Assembly: GCA_027924645.1 (NCBI GenBank) | Contig: BSBN01000844.1 | Span: 124,001 to 188,000, forward strand | Direction: 5' to 3' | Origin: Cunninghamia lanceolata | Taxonomy: Eukaryota; Streptophyta; Pinopsida; Cupressales; Cupressaceae | DNA length: 64,000 nt | Position numbers and translations under genes: made by a program | Shown here: positions 12,370 through 24,981 of the stretch, one piece after another | Position numbering within the stretch: the stretch's first letter is position 1 | How the letters are laid out: the number at the start of each line of letters is the position of its first letter | Notes under the pieces: model-generated | The model's input: the letters and a program-made list of their open reading frames with translations, nothing else | Database searches by the model: none | Told to the model about the DNA's origin: nothing

Positions 12370-15300
12370 TCAGGATTCTTCATCTAGATCAATTTTGTCT
12401 TCGCTAGCCAGCTTGTTACGATAAGTCAGCCATGCGTCAAGTGCAGGATTAATCTTTGATGGATCTAGATCCTTCAAATGATTTATCCGGTAGTCAAACA
12501 TCTCTAGTTCTTGACTGAATTTACTGTATATTTTCTCTATCTTCGCACAAGCCTTTTGAAATGCTTTGAATTCAGCCTTAAGGTCACTTACCTTGTCTAA
12601 CCTATCCTCCATACTAAGCTTGGCATCTTCAAAAATCACCTTATGTAACTTATCTTTACACTTTTTGATATCAAATGGGGCATAGTCATCATAAGATGTT
12701 TCCAGGCAATCCTTTAAAGAGTCATTAATATCATATATAATAGACCTTAACTCTTCATCGGCTGTCTTATATGCTTCTTTTATATTTTCAAAAGTTTCTT
12801 TTCTCAAAAGCAGCTATTGAAACATTCAACAGCTTTAGGTAGTTGATTCCCAGTCAAAATATTCTCTACGACCAGAGTCTGGGTAGGCAAAGCTCTGATG
12901 CTCTTTACCCCAGGATACATATGCAAATAATATTCATCAAAGGAGTCACATTCTTTGCGTAAATATTTCCATTTCTTATGCAATTCCACTAACTTCTTGT
13001 GCGCTTGAGCAGAGGCATTAATTGTTTCACATCCCATCTCAAAAACTTTTGATAGCTAATTTTTTGTACCTTGAGATTTAGATCTTAACTCGCCTAATCT
13101 GGCCATTTCATCAGTAGACAAGAAAGTGGGTATCATCCTTATATCTCCTCCTGCATCTACTGGCTTAACCAAAAATTGGCATGTGTAAAGTTCTTCATTT
13201 TACTGCTTCAAATCCTTCTTAGACAACTCATCTTTGTCTAATTGCTCCAAAATTGATGTGACTGACTCCTTAAAATCATCCACTCTTTGAGCACGAGTGG
13301 TTGGTCCCAAATCAACTGTAGATATTATGTAATCTTCCGCCCTGACTTGTTCTCTTGCTACATCACCTGGAGGGACTGCTATTTCTTTAATTCTTGATCT
13401 GGATTCATCCTTATAGATCCTGGACTGTACTTTGGCCTTCTTTTCTTTCTTAGGCTTTTGAGCTTGTGACAAAATCATACTCAAGTCAAGCTGCATTACT
13501 TCCACTTGTGGCTCAGGGTATTTCATTCTTCTTTACAGCCATTCAGGTGTAGAAGATTTGCTCAATTCAGTGGCTCCGTCACCATTAATTATAGCTAGCT
13601 CTTTGGGTGATTTCTGTTCTTGTTCAGGTTCCTCATTCTTTTTTGTGTTTATCTCTTCTTCCTTTTCTTCTTCTTCTTCAAGTTTTCTAGATTTGTCATT
13701 ACACTTTCTTCAGCTGACTTGAAAACTTCCTCCACTTGACCTTTATCTAGAGGACTATCAAATACATCAATAACTTCAACATTGGTCGAAGGTTCATGGG
13801 AGTCATTATCACTTACTTCAGCCAATACATTTTTTTCCTCCTCAAGTGGTCTTTCGGGCTCATGCAATCCCAACTCTGCACATACCTTGTCAATCCTAGG
13901 TAGTTGTGGTATGACCAAAGAGTCTGCAGGTAATTATGAAATAGGAACAATAGAAGATATGGCTAAAGGAGACACACTAACTTGCATCAGATTAGCTAAG
14001 ATTGCCGATAAAGTAGAAGAGATTACAAGAGGTGAAGGGAAAGGCAATGGAGGTAAAGGAAGAGGAGGTGAAAGGATAGTGGAAATGGGAGGCAATGGCA
14101 ATTGGGTGGAAGAAGTAGAATGTGTAGGGTAGCGGTAGTAGAGGGGCATCAAGTAGAGACAGTGGAGGAAATAGGGCTACTAGGGGCTTTGGAAGAAATT
14201 GGCAATGAGCAAGAAGTGGCAGAGGTGGAAGAGGTGGCAGCAATAGCAACTAAGGTCAAAGGTGAACTGGATGCAGCAGTACAAGAAATGGTAGAAAAGG
14301 GAGTGGCAGTAAAAGCTGCAGGAGTTGTAGCAACAATGCTCATACTTTGGGTAGTAGGAGACAGGGGAGTTGGAGGACTAGAACCCCTCTTGGTTGTAGC
14401 ATCCTCCTTACTAACTTCTTTTACCTTTGCTTTCTTTGTCTTAGAACCTTCTCCAGGTCCACTTGGCATGTCTCATTTCTTGGAAGCCCTTGTCCTAGTA
14501 GAGGGAGGTTGGTCTTTCTTTAGAGGAGGCCTTACAGATGATTTCTTAACCCTCTTTCCCTTCTCTGCCAGAGATGTGTGTTCTTCATTGTCTGATTTTT
14601 GTTTCTCAGCTAGCTCTGTCTCATCTATGACATTGATAGGCTTGTGTTCTTCTTCCCCAGAGTCCTTATCTGATTCTAATGTTGTATAATTTAGTTGTAT
14701 TCCCTATCCTTCTAAAGCAGCCACTTGACATCGGGATACCTGGGAAGTCTATAAGCCATCCTAGTGAAGCCTTGCACCCTTAAATATGTGAATTTCTCAA
14801 ACTAGATGTACCATCTGCCATACTTAGTTATTTCATTCATGGCCTTAGTGGAAATCCTTAAGGCTGTGTTCCCTTGCAGCATTCTAGTTATATACATCGT
14901 GAAAGCATCATTTACTCTTTTGAAATGTATCAAAGATTGAGAAGAGGTCAGTTGTGGGTAACATTCATATACCTTTATCTGGGTTTTCTCATCATTCTCG
15001 ACTTCTCCAATCTTGGACAACCCAACATAGTGATTTCTTCTTGCTAATGCATAAGCAATATAAGATGTCCATCTGAAGTACCTTTTATTCTTGAAATTGC
15101 TAAAGGCCTCATGAATGTTTTCGCTGATGACTTGGGCCCAGTGGAACTTAGTCCCTTTCAATATCTCAATGATGATAACAAACATCCACTCCTCAAAAGT
15201 GGAGGCTATAGGTAATCCATATATCCTACTCAAGAAAGTTACTAAATCTCCAATTTCATCATGGAAATCACTCCTATATAGTATTCAGGGAAATTTGATG

Positions 15301-15764
15301 AGAGCAGACCTTCTACTTTTGGCCCAATTGTCATTCATGTACTTTCTGCATCCTTCTACATCTTTGTTATAGGTCTCCTCTGATCCTTGTTTGTCTAGCA
15401 TAGTCATAACCTTGTACCAAGGAATATCAAAGGTCTCAGCTAGAGAGGGTGGGCTTAAATCAGCCAAGATATCCCCATTGGTTATTTGGATTGTACTTGT
15501 CATGACAACATACCTGTCTGCACAGGTTGTCATCAATTATGCACATTGCACTGAGGTGGGGAAAGCAACAGCTTGTGATATACCACTATCCTTGAGTATT
15601 CTGGCCCTAGGAGTTGGGTTCAGACTAAAGATCCTCCATCTGAAGTCATCTAGGTCTATGTGACCTAGGTCTATATCTCCTACATCACTCCACTTGGAGT
15701 GAATCTTGGTCTCTGGAAGGATTCCCTTGAATTCGTACTTCATAGCTTGGGCTCGGGTAGTCAT
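12370..15764 (-). pseudogene. U3-encoded ORF of element B, left copy
   Basis: One frame with point stops can be followed from ATG 15764 (MTTRAQAMKYEF) to TGA 12370. Order of parts: an N-terminal domain with NPTPRARILKDSG; a helical stretch with KGTKFHWAQVISENIHEAF and YFRWTSYIAYALARR; a long Ser/Thr/Pro-rich middle (about 14470-13950); an acidic Glu/Val stretch; then helical, coiled-coil-like segments (13037-12370) with LHKKWKYLRKECDSF and MRKETFENIKEAYK. A deletion of about 520 bp removes the segment between the helical domain and the Ser/Pro region. A TAA at 15537-15539 is absent from the right copy. Function is unknown; it resembles extra ORFs of Tat/Ogre elements in style but I cannot assign a family. 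Confidence 0.75.
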
Positions 15765-17535
15765 TTAGTCTGCAGGACTAGACCTTATAAGTTTGACACC
15801 TCGAGAGTTCTTTCACATACTCCTAAGTTTAAAATGAACTTTAATGAATCTACTAGTATTACTGACGTACCCTTTTAAAGAAAATCTAACAGTTATCACT
15901 ATTGCACTTATAACAATCATCATGAATACATGCAAAGAAACATTTAATGTTGTAAGAACTCTTATGAAAATTATCATTACCTTATGCATTACAAAACTAA
16001 CTCTATCATTTTTAGCACTTTCCCTTCAAAAATTCTTTGAAACACAATCATTTTGCAAGATTGCGCTATTTTTAGGGTCATCTGACTTGTAGGTAGAAAA
16101 TCACTGAAATTGAGATCTGCCAACCTCAGCAGGGAAAACAAGCTTGTCCGACCCAAGGTTTTACTACTATTCATGATTTTCAACATTTGCAGGGATTTTA
16201 ATGATTACCGACTTGCATGGATTTTGAAGGTCAGTGACCTTCTATTGGTTATTCAGTCATTCGGTTATGATTTAGCGCAAATCCTTTGAGATCGTTTGTA
16301 TCACATTTGCGCAGATTTTAGCTTGGTCTGATTTGCGTGAGTTTTGAAGTTGACCGACCAAGTCGGTGGGACAATGTTAAAGCATAGGGTCAGAAGAAAT
16401 CATTTTTAACACAAAATCAATGTCTTTTTTTCAGTGTGACTCTAGGATGTCATTGATTTTGCGGAGATATTCGGGGCATCCGACCAAGTTGGAGACGAGG
16501 TCTTTTAGCGCAAGATCGGCATAAGGGATTTTCAGCGCAAAAGTAATTTTCAAGGCTTGTGGGGTTTTGAGGTCCTACCAACCTAGTTAGTGAAATGCAA
16601 CATGGGTAGGTAGGTCAAAGGTCAATGTTTTTAGTGTGAAATAGTTTTAAAATGCAGCACGGGTTTTAGAGGTCACTGACTGATTGAAGAATTGGCAAGT
16701 TTGCAGGTCAGTCGGACCTCATTTTGGTGCTAAAGTTGAATGTGTTCATAGTAAAATTTGTCTAAGTTATTGTTCTAGTTAGCTCATGGCAATCTGTTTA
16801 TGTTTTCACAAGGGAATCTTAGCGGGGTTTGAAAGGAAAACAAGTGACTTATACACAAAACCCTAGCTAGAAACCCTAAAATTACCCGTTTAGGAAAGAA
16901 AAACACTAAATCAAACCCTAATGGTATGCAGCGAAGGCTCAAAGAAAAGGTTTGAAACCCTACTTGGTAAATGTTGAAAGCGTGTCTGAGCTACTTAGGT
17001 AGGAAGTGGTCATAGTTTCAAACTTGGGCGAATCGATAGCAAAAGTGTTCAAAATCCCAACGGAGCTCTAAAAATCCTGATCAAAATGTAAAAGACAGTT
17101 AAAATGAAGGGATTTACCCCTTTTATTCCCTGGTCAAATCACCATTAATGCATAGTGTACAATTGTCAGATTTTAGGGTTTCAGTGTGAATTCTCCTTTG
17201 CTTAGACTTGGCGGGAAAATAGGATGTGACGGACTGGGTCAGAGGCGGCTCTTTTCAGTGCTGTGACCTACAAGCTCAATTTGCATATTTTACGGGCTTT
17301 TAAGTTCCTTCTGACTTGTAGGTATTTTGGCCTCATCTGACTTAGTCGGTGATTGATCGATATAGTGCAAGTCAGAGATGGCTGACTTTAGCGCAGAATT
17401 CTGTCAGAAGGAAAATTAGTGCTGAAGTTGGTGACAAAGGATTTTAGTGCCAGGTCGGTTTGAAGGCAAATCAGCACTACGGTCGAACATATAGCAATTT
17501 AGAGCAAAGGTGCAATTCAAGGCCATCAAAAGGGA

Positions 17536-17544
17536 TATAAAAAT
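17536..17544 (+). promoter_or_regulatory. Opposite-facing TATA box near the LTR B edge
   Basis: TATAAAAAT on the plus strand, 180 bases before the LTR edge at 17715, is also present in the right copy at 31828-31836. It faces away from gag-pol. Together with the primer-site-like sequence at 17718 it looks like the end of a plus-facing LTR. Confidence 0.45.
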
Positions 17545-17715
17545 CCAACCTAGCAGATTCTTGAAGTGATTTCTCAATATCATCATTCACTCAAGGTCAA
17601 AATGCGCTTTGACCACTTAACCACTTGGGAGATGAAAAGATCTAAATGACACTCTAAGCCAAATCAAAAGAGGGGGTCCCCATTTTTGAATGGGGCGTGT
17701 GTGCAAGGCACAATA

Positions 17716-18679
17716 AATGGCAACTCTGCTGGGAAATGCTCCTGAGCATTCCAACAATAAACATTCAGTTCGAACCCAAAATTTTTGTGTTCCCCCACAT
17801 ATTAAACAAAAAAGTAAGGTACCTTATCAAAGAATCTAAGATCACTAACTAGTGCAACTATTCACATCCTAAAAACCTGAGTGTGTGCAATTGTATTCAT
17901 TCCCATCCTTCAGTAACTAAGTTCATCCGAGATCTCCTGCGACAAGTTAGGAAGCTAAGATCATTCTACCACCAAGAAATGCTCAAATTTTGGAATGTGA
18001 CGAGCCTTGAGAAAACAAATGACAGATGATATTTCTGATTCAATGGTATTTGATGATAATTATTTCTGGATAGTATCTTTTGTAAGTATTTGCAATTGAT
18101 AGTTTCTTGACATTGCACTATAACGGGTCTGGTGTTGAAAAACACCTTTTGTTTTTACCCAATATAGGCTAGCAACACTTAGTGTCACCTGTCTTTTTGT
18201 TTGATTGATAGTGCATGTGGTAGAAGAAGAAGTCAACCCTTTTACTTGACACAAGATCACTTAGACTCACCTAGCTACTTTAGGATCATTTAAAGTGTGA
18301 GAGATATATGGTTAGAAAATACTTCAGGTGCACCAACTAATGACTCATTTCCAATGAACAGACACCATACTCCCTAGCATAATAATGGAACCCATAGCAA
18401 AACTAAGTGGAAACCTTGGCTTCTCGAAGGAAGACTCATGACCACTCACCCATCAAAGAAGCACTTGCAAGTCCACACGACTGCCACCACATCAAAAACA
18501 AAGACCCCGTGAAAAAGCAAGTGTGGCAAGCAAAACAAAAAGGATGACTAATCTAAGAAAAGCACCTAACAACTACGGAAAGCAAAATAAGGAAAGAAAG
18601 ACTAAAATAAAAGCAACCTAAACTAACCAAAGCAAGCAAACCCCTAACTATGTACACTAAAACGAGGCATGACTGCCTC
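17716..18679. other. Element B 3' untranslated region
   Basis: This lies between the integrase end and the 3' LTR. The minus strand contains TGTGGGGGAACACAAAA (about 17788-17804), a purine-rich candidate for the polypurine tract, but it lies about 75-90 bases from the LTR edge. No gene is seen; the 66-codon frame at 18060-18260 has no recognisable features. Confidence 0.5.
17718..17734 (+). promoter_or_regulatory. tRNA-Arg-type primer-site-like sequence facing against gag-pol
   Basis: Two bases past the left LTR edge the plus strand reads TGGCAACTCTGCTGGGA. From memory, the complement of the plant tRNA-Arg(ACG) 3' end is TGGCGACTCCGCTGGGG, so 14 of 17 positions agree and all three mismatches are transitions. 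Ogre-type elements use such a site. It is in the wrong orientation for B's genes. Confidence 0.5.
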
Positions 18680-19890
18680 TCAGACCTGGAGGTAGTGCTT
18701 TAGGAACTGGCCATTGACAGGCAATGGGAGCTCCTCACCAGTAAGGCTCTTGAGTCGATATGTGTTGTCTCCAAGGATCTCATAGATCTGATAGGGACCT
18801 AACCAGAGTTTATTGAACTTACCATGTTCTCCTTTCTTTTCATGTGCTTTGTCCCAACATAGGACCAAATCAGAAATGCAGAAGGCTTTGACCTTGGCTC
18901 TTTTGTCGAACCATCATTTTATGACTCCCTAATGTTTAGCAAAGTTTTCTAAGCAGCATTGCATTTCTCTTCAAGGTGCAGTAATTGGGCTAACCTAGAG
19001 GACAATTGATCATTAGTTTCAAGGTAGTCTTGCATGAATTGCAGTACGGGAATCCTCAAATGGATGGGAAAGATGGGTTTAATTCCATAGACTAAGTGGT
19101 AAGGCGATGTGCCCAAGGCCGCTTTGTGTCAGATTCTATCAGCCCATAAAGTGAACCTAATCTGAGTATGCCAGTCTCTGGGATTTTTATCTAATAGTTT
19201 TTTAATGACCTCGAGCAGATTTTTGTTTGTTGATTCAGCTACCCCATTCCCTTGTGGATAGTAATTAGATGAGAACTTGAGGGTAATCCCATAATCAAAT
19301 GCCCAGTTAGAAAAATGCAATGATGATAAGGCATAGCCATTATCACAAACTAAAGCAAATGGACAACTGAATCTAGTGATAATATGCTTTTCAACAAATT
19401 CAATAACTACCTCTGTGGTGCATTGTTTACAAGCTATTGCTTTAGACCATTGAGTGCAGTAATTAGTAGCGGTCAGAATATACATGTGGCCTGCAGAGGA
19501 AGGTGGATTGATCATATCGATAAAGTCAAGGCCCCACTGAGAAAATGGTCATACCTCCACTACTGGGTGCAAGGGCATGGCTGCGAGTCGCTCTATGTGT
19601 GCAGTGGTCTAGCATTTATGACAAGTTCTTACATGTGAATGTGCGTCTTTGAACAAAGTTGGCCAATAATACCCAGCACGAAGAACCTAATTAGCTGTTG
19701 AATGGGCTGATTCACGACCTGTCCCGAATCTCTCATGAAACCTGGTCAATACTTGACTGACTTCTAACTTATCCAAACACCTTAGATAGATGCCTTCGTG
19801 ATTCTTCTTGTAAAGGACTAATCCTTTTATCATGTAACTGCTACTTTTTAGTCTGAGTGCTCTCCTTTGAACTGAATTCAGCTGTGGTGG
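18680..19890 (-). pseudogene. Element B integrase
   Basis: The H2C2 region is followed by GYYWPTLFKDAH and a C-x-x-C pair (CHKC). The DDE core follows: first position in TATNYCTQW, second Asp in LVCDNGYALSS, Glu in YYPQGNGVAESTNK. The first catalytic Asp is Asn here, so the enzyme would be dead. The C-terminal part (18868-18683) has KLWLGPYQIYEILGDNTYRLKSL, the usual gypsy integrase tail; no chromodomain follows, as expected for Tat. Several in-frame stops separate the pieces. Confidence 0.88.
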
Positions 19891-19959
19891 ACAACATTGA
19901 TTGAGTAAATAAAATATGATATCTCCATACCATTCATCTTTTGAAACGTCCTCCAACAG

Positions 19960-21300
19960 GTACTGCTGGGAGACTAGGCTTGGCCCTACCTCAACCATTA
20001 TTCTAGTGAGGGCTTGACCTCTTACCAATTTCATAGGTTGGATATCTATATCAAACTCTTGCAGTATGGTGACCCATTTCCCCCTTCTTTCTCCTAATTC
20101 ACTTTGCATCAGTAATGCTTTAACTGCTGCATTTGGGACTATGGTGATTACTTGACTTCTTAAGATGTAATGGCAAAATTTCTTGACTTCCTTTACCAGA
20201 GTGTATGCTTGTTTTTCCACATTTGGATACCTTAGTTCTGCATCTTTCAATGGGGTGCTCATAAAAGCGATGGGCCTTTCATCATCAAATGTTCTCTTCT
20301 GTATCAACATGGTAGCGCACATATGCTCGGAAGCAAACGAGTAAATCTAAAATGGCAAAGTATAATCAGGACTTACTAAGACAGGTGCATTGGCTATAGC
20401 TTCTTTAATTTCAGCAAAGTTAGCCTTGGCTTCTAGAGTCCAATCCATTTAGCATCCTTTTTTAGTATGGTATTAAAAGGTTGAACAATCTCGGCGAAGC
20501 CTATGATGAATTTGCACACAAATTTGATCTTACCAAAATATGACTTAAGCTCTTTCTTGCTAGCCAGGGGAGGGATTTTGAGTATTGCTTGGATCCGATC
20601 TGGGTTGATTGATATTCCTTGCTTAGATATTACATGCCCCAGCAACTTCCCTTTAGTTACTCCAAAAATGCACTTCTTGGGATTGAGTGATATACCATAA
20701 TCTTTGCATCACTGCAACACCTTTCTCGAATCTGCTACATGATCTTCTCATCTTTTTGAAAATACTGTGAGGTCGTCCATGTAGATGATAATACATTTTC
20801 CAACTAATCCTTTAAAAGTAACATCCATTGCATGCTGAAGAGTTGCACCAGCATTTATTAAACCAAATGGCATGTGGTGATATGCATAGATGCCCCATTT
20901 GCAGGTGAAGGATGTCTTCAATCTGTCTTCATATTCTACCATCACCTGGTTATAACCAAAATACCCGTCTAAGAATGACATCATCTGGGACCCATTAACA
21001 ATCTGTAATACTTAGTCCAAAGAAGGCAATGGGTAATTATCCTTTTCAGATGCTCTGTTCAAGTTACGGAAGTCAACACAAAGCCTGATTTCTCCATTTT
21101 TCTTCTAGACTGGAACTAAATTTGCTACACATGCAGAATGTCTGACTAGGAATATTATCCTAGCTGACAATAGCTTCTAAATTTCTTTGAAAATTAGTGG
21201 TTTCAGTAGAGCATTCACTGACTACTACCTTTGTCTGAATGGCTTTGCTCCTGGCTTCAACAGGATGGTGTGCGTGATGATCGAGGTGTTGTACATCTTT
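19960..21300 (-). pseudogene. Element B reverse transcriptase and RNase H
   Basis: RT motifs in order: VPV-KKNGEIRLCVDFRNLN (about 21110-21050), MMSFLDGYFGYNQV (20984), HHMPFGLINAGATLQ, the catalytic YMDD (IYMDDLTVFSK, about 20770), LLGHVISKQGI and the thumb (FGKIKF). The connected RNase H (20322-19990) has RPIAFMSTPLKDAELRYP, EKQAYTLVKEVKKFCHYI and ELGERRGKWVTILQEFDIDI. The YMDD box is intact, but stops interrupt the frame at several points, for example after VFSKR and before VLQIVN. The sequence style matches Tat-lineage gypsy polyproteins. Confidence 0.9.
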
Positions 21301-21499
21301 AGATCTTCATAGCTCCATGGTATAACCTCATGGTAATCCCTTAATGCATGTATGATTCATGTCTTCTCTTCTTCAGTACTAGCTTTTCCAATGAACACAT
21401 TCTTAACATCTTCTTCTGTTCCCAAGTTAAACAAGTCACACTTTCCCCCTGGAGATTCTCCTTTCCTTTGGGTTCCTAAATAATCTGCATCAAACAATC

Positions 21500-22183
21500 T
21501 TTCCAATTCTACCATTCCCATGGGATCGTATTTGTTTTCAGGTTTGGTACTCCCTCCAAATCTATTTTAGTAGGCTCTATTTCTTCTTCATCTATTATCT
21601 GAGCAGTGAAAACATCAGATGAAGTAAGGAAGTTAATTATGTGCTGATCATCTTCAAAAACTTGGAAATTAGTAACATTATTAGGCACAGATGGGGTAGA
21701 GACAAACTCAACAGAAAATTTCTTTAATCTTGCCATGGATGTTGGCTCTAATGTACTTGTTGTCTGAGCTAGAGCATTTGCAACATGATTCTGTCTCCTC
21801 GGGATCAATTGGATATTAAAACCATCAAAGCATTCTATCAGATCCCAGACTCTATTCTTGTACCTATTCAGCCTCTTATCATTACATGAGTACTAATTTC
21901 TTACTTGTTTTACCACTAATTCAGAATCACCAAACACCTAGATAATTCTGACCTTCTTCTGTAGTGCTAGTAGCAACCCTTACACTAATGCTTCATATTC
22001 AGTGACGTTGTTTGTGCATGGAAACTGCAGTCTCTGTGATGCTAGATATGAGCTCCCAGTGGGGCTGATCAATTCGACCTCTGCACTAGACCCTTGTCTG
22101 CATCTTGAGCCATCAAATCTTAAGGTCCATAAGTGAAAATCTCTGTTGTTATCATGTTTTACTAATTTCTTTGTGTCAGGCAA
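21500..22183 (-). pseudogene. Element B extra RNase H domain upstream of RT
   Basis: The frame starts at WTLRFDGSRCRQGSS with the first catalytic Asp. It continues through CTNNVTEYEALV (the Glu region), VFGDSELVVKQVRNQY (Asp) and IPRRQNHVANALA, where the usual Asp of the last motif is Asn. A linker (NFQVFEDDQHIINFL) leads to RT. This is the RVT_3-type, archaeal-like RNase H acquired by Tat-lineage elements. Its position between protease and RT matches a layout I recall for some plant gypsy polyproteins. It is broken by stops around 21800-21980. Confidence 0.82.
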
Positions 22184-22269
22184 AGACTCTAGCTCTTCCT
22201 TTTTTCAACAACTGATATCTTCTCTAAAATTATGGGAATCTTTAATTGTCATTGCACTTGTTTCACAGC

Positions 22270-23600
22270 CTCCTAGCACAGCTAGCAGGTAAGTTTAGAA
22301 TGTGATGTATCATATATGTGACACCAGTTGGGCAGTACTAACTCTTCCATTTGAACCTTCTTGCCAACAATGGTTTGATCCTGCGCAAATTTGGCTACGA
22401 ACTCATAGAATCCTTCAAATATCTCAAGTTCATCCTCTTCTGAAGAATCCCTTGAGTCTGATTGAATGTATGCTTCTGTACTTTCCAATTTTTCTATAAG
22501 TGGTTTAGAGGGTCTTAAGAAACTAAGCATAAGGACTTCTTCTGATTGACTAATGTGTGGAAGATAAACTCCCAAATCAACTTCTGAGAACAAAATCTTG
22601 TTGGGTTGATTGTACTTTGTAATCATATGCTTCATCTTGGGTTCTCTTTCAATATGTATCTGATTGGCCAACCCTTTCCATGGCAGCCACATATGAGAAA
22701 AGTCAGTTGCCATATAACCATTCAAAGTCCTAGACCAATCTCTACTTAGAAGCATGCCATATTGGTTTGGAATGTCCACCACTTGAATATCTATATACTG
22801 CTACACCCTAGGATCAGAAGCTAGTTGCATGTGTATCCTGTTTAATTCACCTACAACATTCACTTCAGTCTTATCTAATTGTGTCACCTTTCTAGAAGAC
22901 TTGGCTAGAGTGAGCCCAAGTGCTTTATAGACTGATAATGGCATCACATTCGTGGAAGCACCAGAATCTACTAAATAGTTATGAAGGTTCTTATTGAATA
23001 TCCTGAGTGTTAGGAGGAAAGGACTTTCCCTCTTGTCTTTATACAGTGTTATCTTTTGTTCCACATCAGTCACATGTATTATTTCTTTCCCTTTATCAAC
23101 GCTATCCTTGGTGACATTCTCCTTTGGTACATAATCAATTTTAGTTCCAGCATGCATATCTTGGAAGAAAGATGTTCTAACCTCAGGTATTTTAAGTAAC
23201 TCATACATAGAAAGACTAACCTTCATTTTCTTGAGTTCCTCAGCTACATACTGCCCCATCTTCACTATGTCTGATCATTGAGAACTTTTTGCAATAGTAG
23301 CACCCTGATATACTAATTGATGGGGAACTTTCAGGGGTTCAAGATTATTGGTAGCTTTTGGGTCAGGTGGAATCTGATAGTTGATTGGAGGGATGGAGGT
23401 GGTGAATGGGCCTTTAGGCTTTCTACTTCTCAAGTTGTAAGGAGTCTTATTGTACTCCTGATATGCATTGACCTCTTCAGACTCTTCTTCCTCAGGTTGA
23501 TTATCATCTTGGAATGGAAATGTATAACTATCAAGAACTAGAGCAGCATCATACCCTGTCAGTGGAGTCTCCTGAGTTTTAGCATTTTGAATCTCCATCT
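22270..23600 (-). pseudogene. Element B protease region
   Basis: A retropepsin is recognisable: LVDSGASTNVMPLSVYKALGL with the DSGA active site (codons 22957-22968), and after one stop VDIPNQYGMLLSRDWS, equivalent to the flap-distal ILGRDW motif. Upstream (23598-23275) is an acidic/basic linker with TPYNLRSRKPKGP. Downstream, an acidic stretch (SRDSSEEDELEIFEG) leads towards the extra RNase H. The catalytic triad is intact, but stops break the polyprotein. Confidence 0.85.
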
Positions 23601-23629
23601 GAAAGATACTGGATGCGATCTAAAATTTT

Positions 23630-24767
23630 GGGCAGTCTAGTTTAGAGTGAGCATTTGTGTTATGCAGTCTGCACCAAGTGGACAAAGCTACTTCAGCTAA
23701 CATCACACGACCCAAGGGCCTAGTCTCATTGGTATGATTTTCCAAGGGTGATGGCACTCCTCCATTGTTCGGTCTAGTGTTCCAAGATCAGTTTGGCCAC
23801 TGTTAAAAGTTTTGATTTTGATACTGGTTCTAATTTTGATTTTGGGAGTACTACTGATTCTAAAAATGTTGATTCTGTCCCCTCTACTGTAGATAAGCAT
23901 TATGGTTCTTAAGGTGGGTAATCTCGGTAGTTAGCTTCTTCATTTGCTCAACCAGTTCTTTGATGTCTTCTCTGTCCTCTTTGGCTTTGGCTATTTCTGA
24001 AGATTGTAGGAAAGGCATTTGTGCTGGAGGCATTTAGCTACTAGATTGCCTGGGTGGATCACTAAATCTTGTGTTGCAACTGGGTTTGGAATCAGGTTCA
24101 TCACAGGAGTATGATTAGTCAATGCTTGATTTATCATAGGTATTTGATTTGACATAGCTACAGGCCCCATATGATTCAATGGACCAGAGGTTGTCTATCC
24201 TAGTTGAGTACTTATAGTGACAGCTGCAGAATACGTCTGAGCTAAAGTAGCAAGGATTGGGTTAGCTCTCCTTGCGAACATGGAGGTAAGTTTATCTAGG
24301 GCAGCATAGTAAATAGGCAAGGCGGCGACCTGTCCTATAGCGTAAGGAGCTTGCAAGCGACTGAAGGCTTTTTGGAATTTGTTGTTGAAGGAACTTGTCA
24401 ACTCTCCTGCACCTCGATGGATCTCTACAAAAGATCGCTAAAGGTTAGCTAGGGTGGTAGGCATACGAAACCTATCCAGAAATGCGGTCTTCAGGTTCAA
24501 CCATTAATTTATGGATGTTGCAGGGAGGTTAGCGAACCAATAATAGGCTTCATCTTGCAAAGATTAAGGGAACAACCTACATATCACATCCTCATACTGT
24601 ACTTGCAACATGAACATGTTAGCCTCAAAGATTTTAATGTGCTCATCTACAATCCTATCTAGATTGTTTACTCTAAACTTTGAACAAAACTTATCTAGAT
24701 TCTTTGGCATATCATGGTAATCATTGAACAAAAAAGGGGATTGGTTATTTCCTGCAAAGAAGGCCAT
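23630..24767 (-). pseudogene. Element B gag
   Basis: The likely start is MAFFAGNNQSPFLF (24767), about 200 bases past the primer site. The core has the retrotransposon gag signature: KIFEANMFMLQVQYEDVICRLFP, a stop, SLQDEAYYWFANLP, TAFLDRFR, then SSFNNKFQKAFSRLQ. A Tat-type metal-binding motif near 23650-23690 (WCRLHNTNAHSKLDCPKF) resembles the Cys/His motif of related gags. TAA and TAG stops occur in the core, so no full gag can be made. Confidence 0.85.
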
Positions 24768-24964
24768 GTTGGGAGGATTAAAGGGAGCTGCAGCTGTGCT
24801 CCTTAGGGTTGACTGAGCTCTTGGGGCTCTTGGTATCCCTTGATCCCTTCTTGTTCATCTAAATTCTGTCAGGGACAGCAACTCTTCTCCAGCTGAGCTA
24901 GATCTAGTGTGTCTCTGTCTAGTCCCCAGACTTGCTAATTTTCAAGCAGAGGGAAAATAATTGG

Positions 24965-24981
24965 CCCTCCTTCTAGCACCA
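24965..24981 (-). promoter_or_regulatory. Element B candidate primer-binding site
   Basis: Four bases inside the right LTR the minus strand reads TGGTGCTAGAAGGAGGG, starting with the TGG required to pair with a tRNA CCA end and correctly placed for minus-strand gag-pol. I could not name the matching tRNA. Confidence 0.5.

Larger units (their letters stand above)
11220..17715 (-). repeat. Element B 3' LTR (6.5 kb, one large deletion)
   Basis: It aligns with 24986-32008 throughout, except that about 520 bp present in the right copy (about 28498-29015) is missing at about 14730. Inner edge: plus-strand GGCACAATA at 17715, mutated from ACA in the partner. From 15765 to 17715 it has no coding capacity. 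This is the first part of the LTR on the minus strand and contains the opposite-facing signals described separately. Confidence 0.9.

Noticed and set aside
14102..14689. 195-codon Val/Glu/Gly-rich plus-strand frame, with relatives at 13782-14132 and 27657-28091
   Set aside because: Antisense of the Ser/Thr/Pro-rich middle of the U3 ORF. The minus frame continues into recognisable parts on both sides; the plus frames do not.
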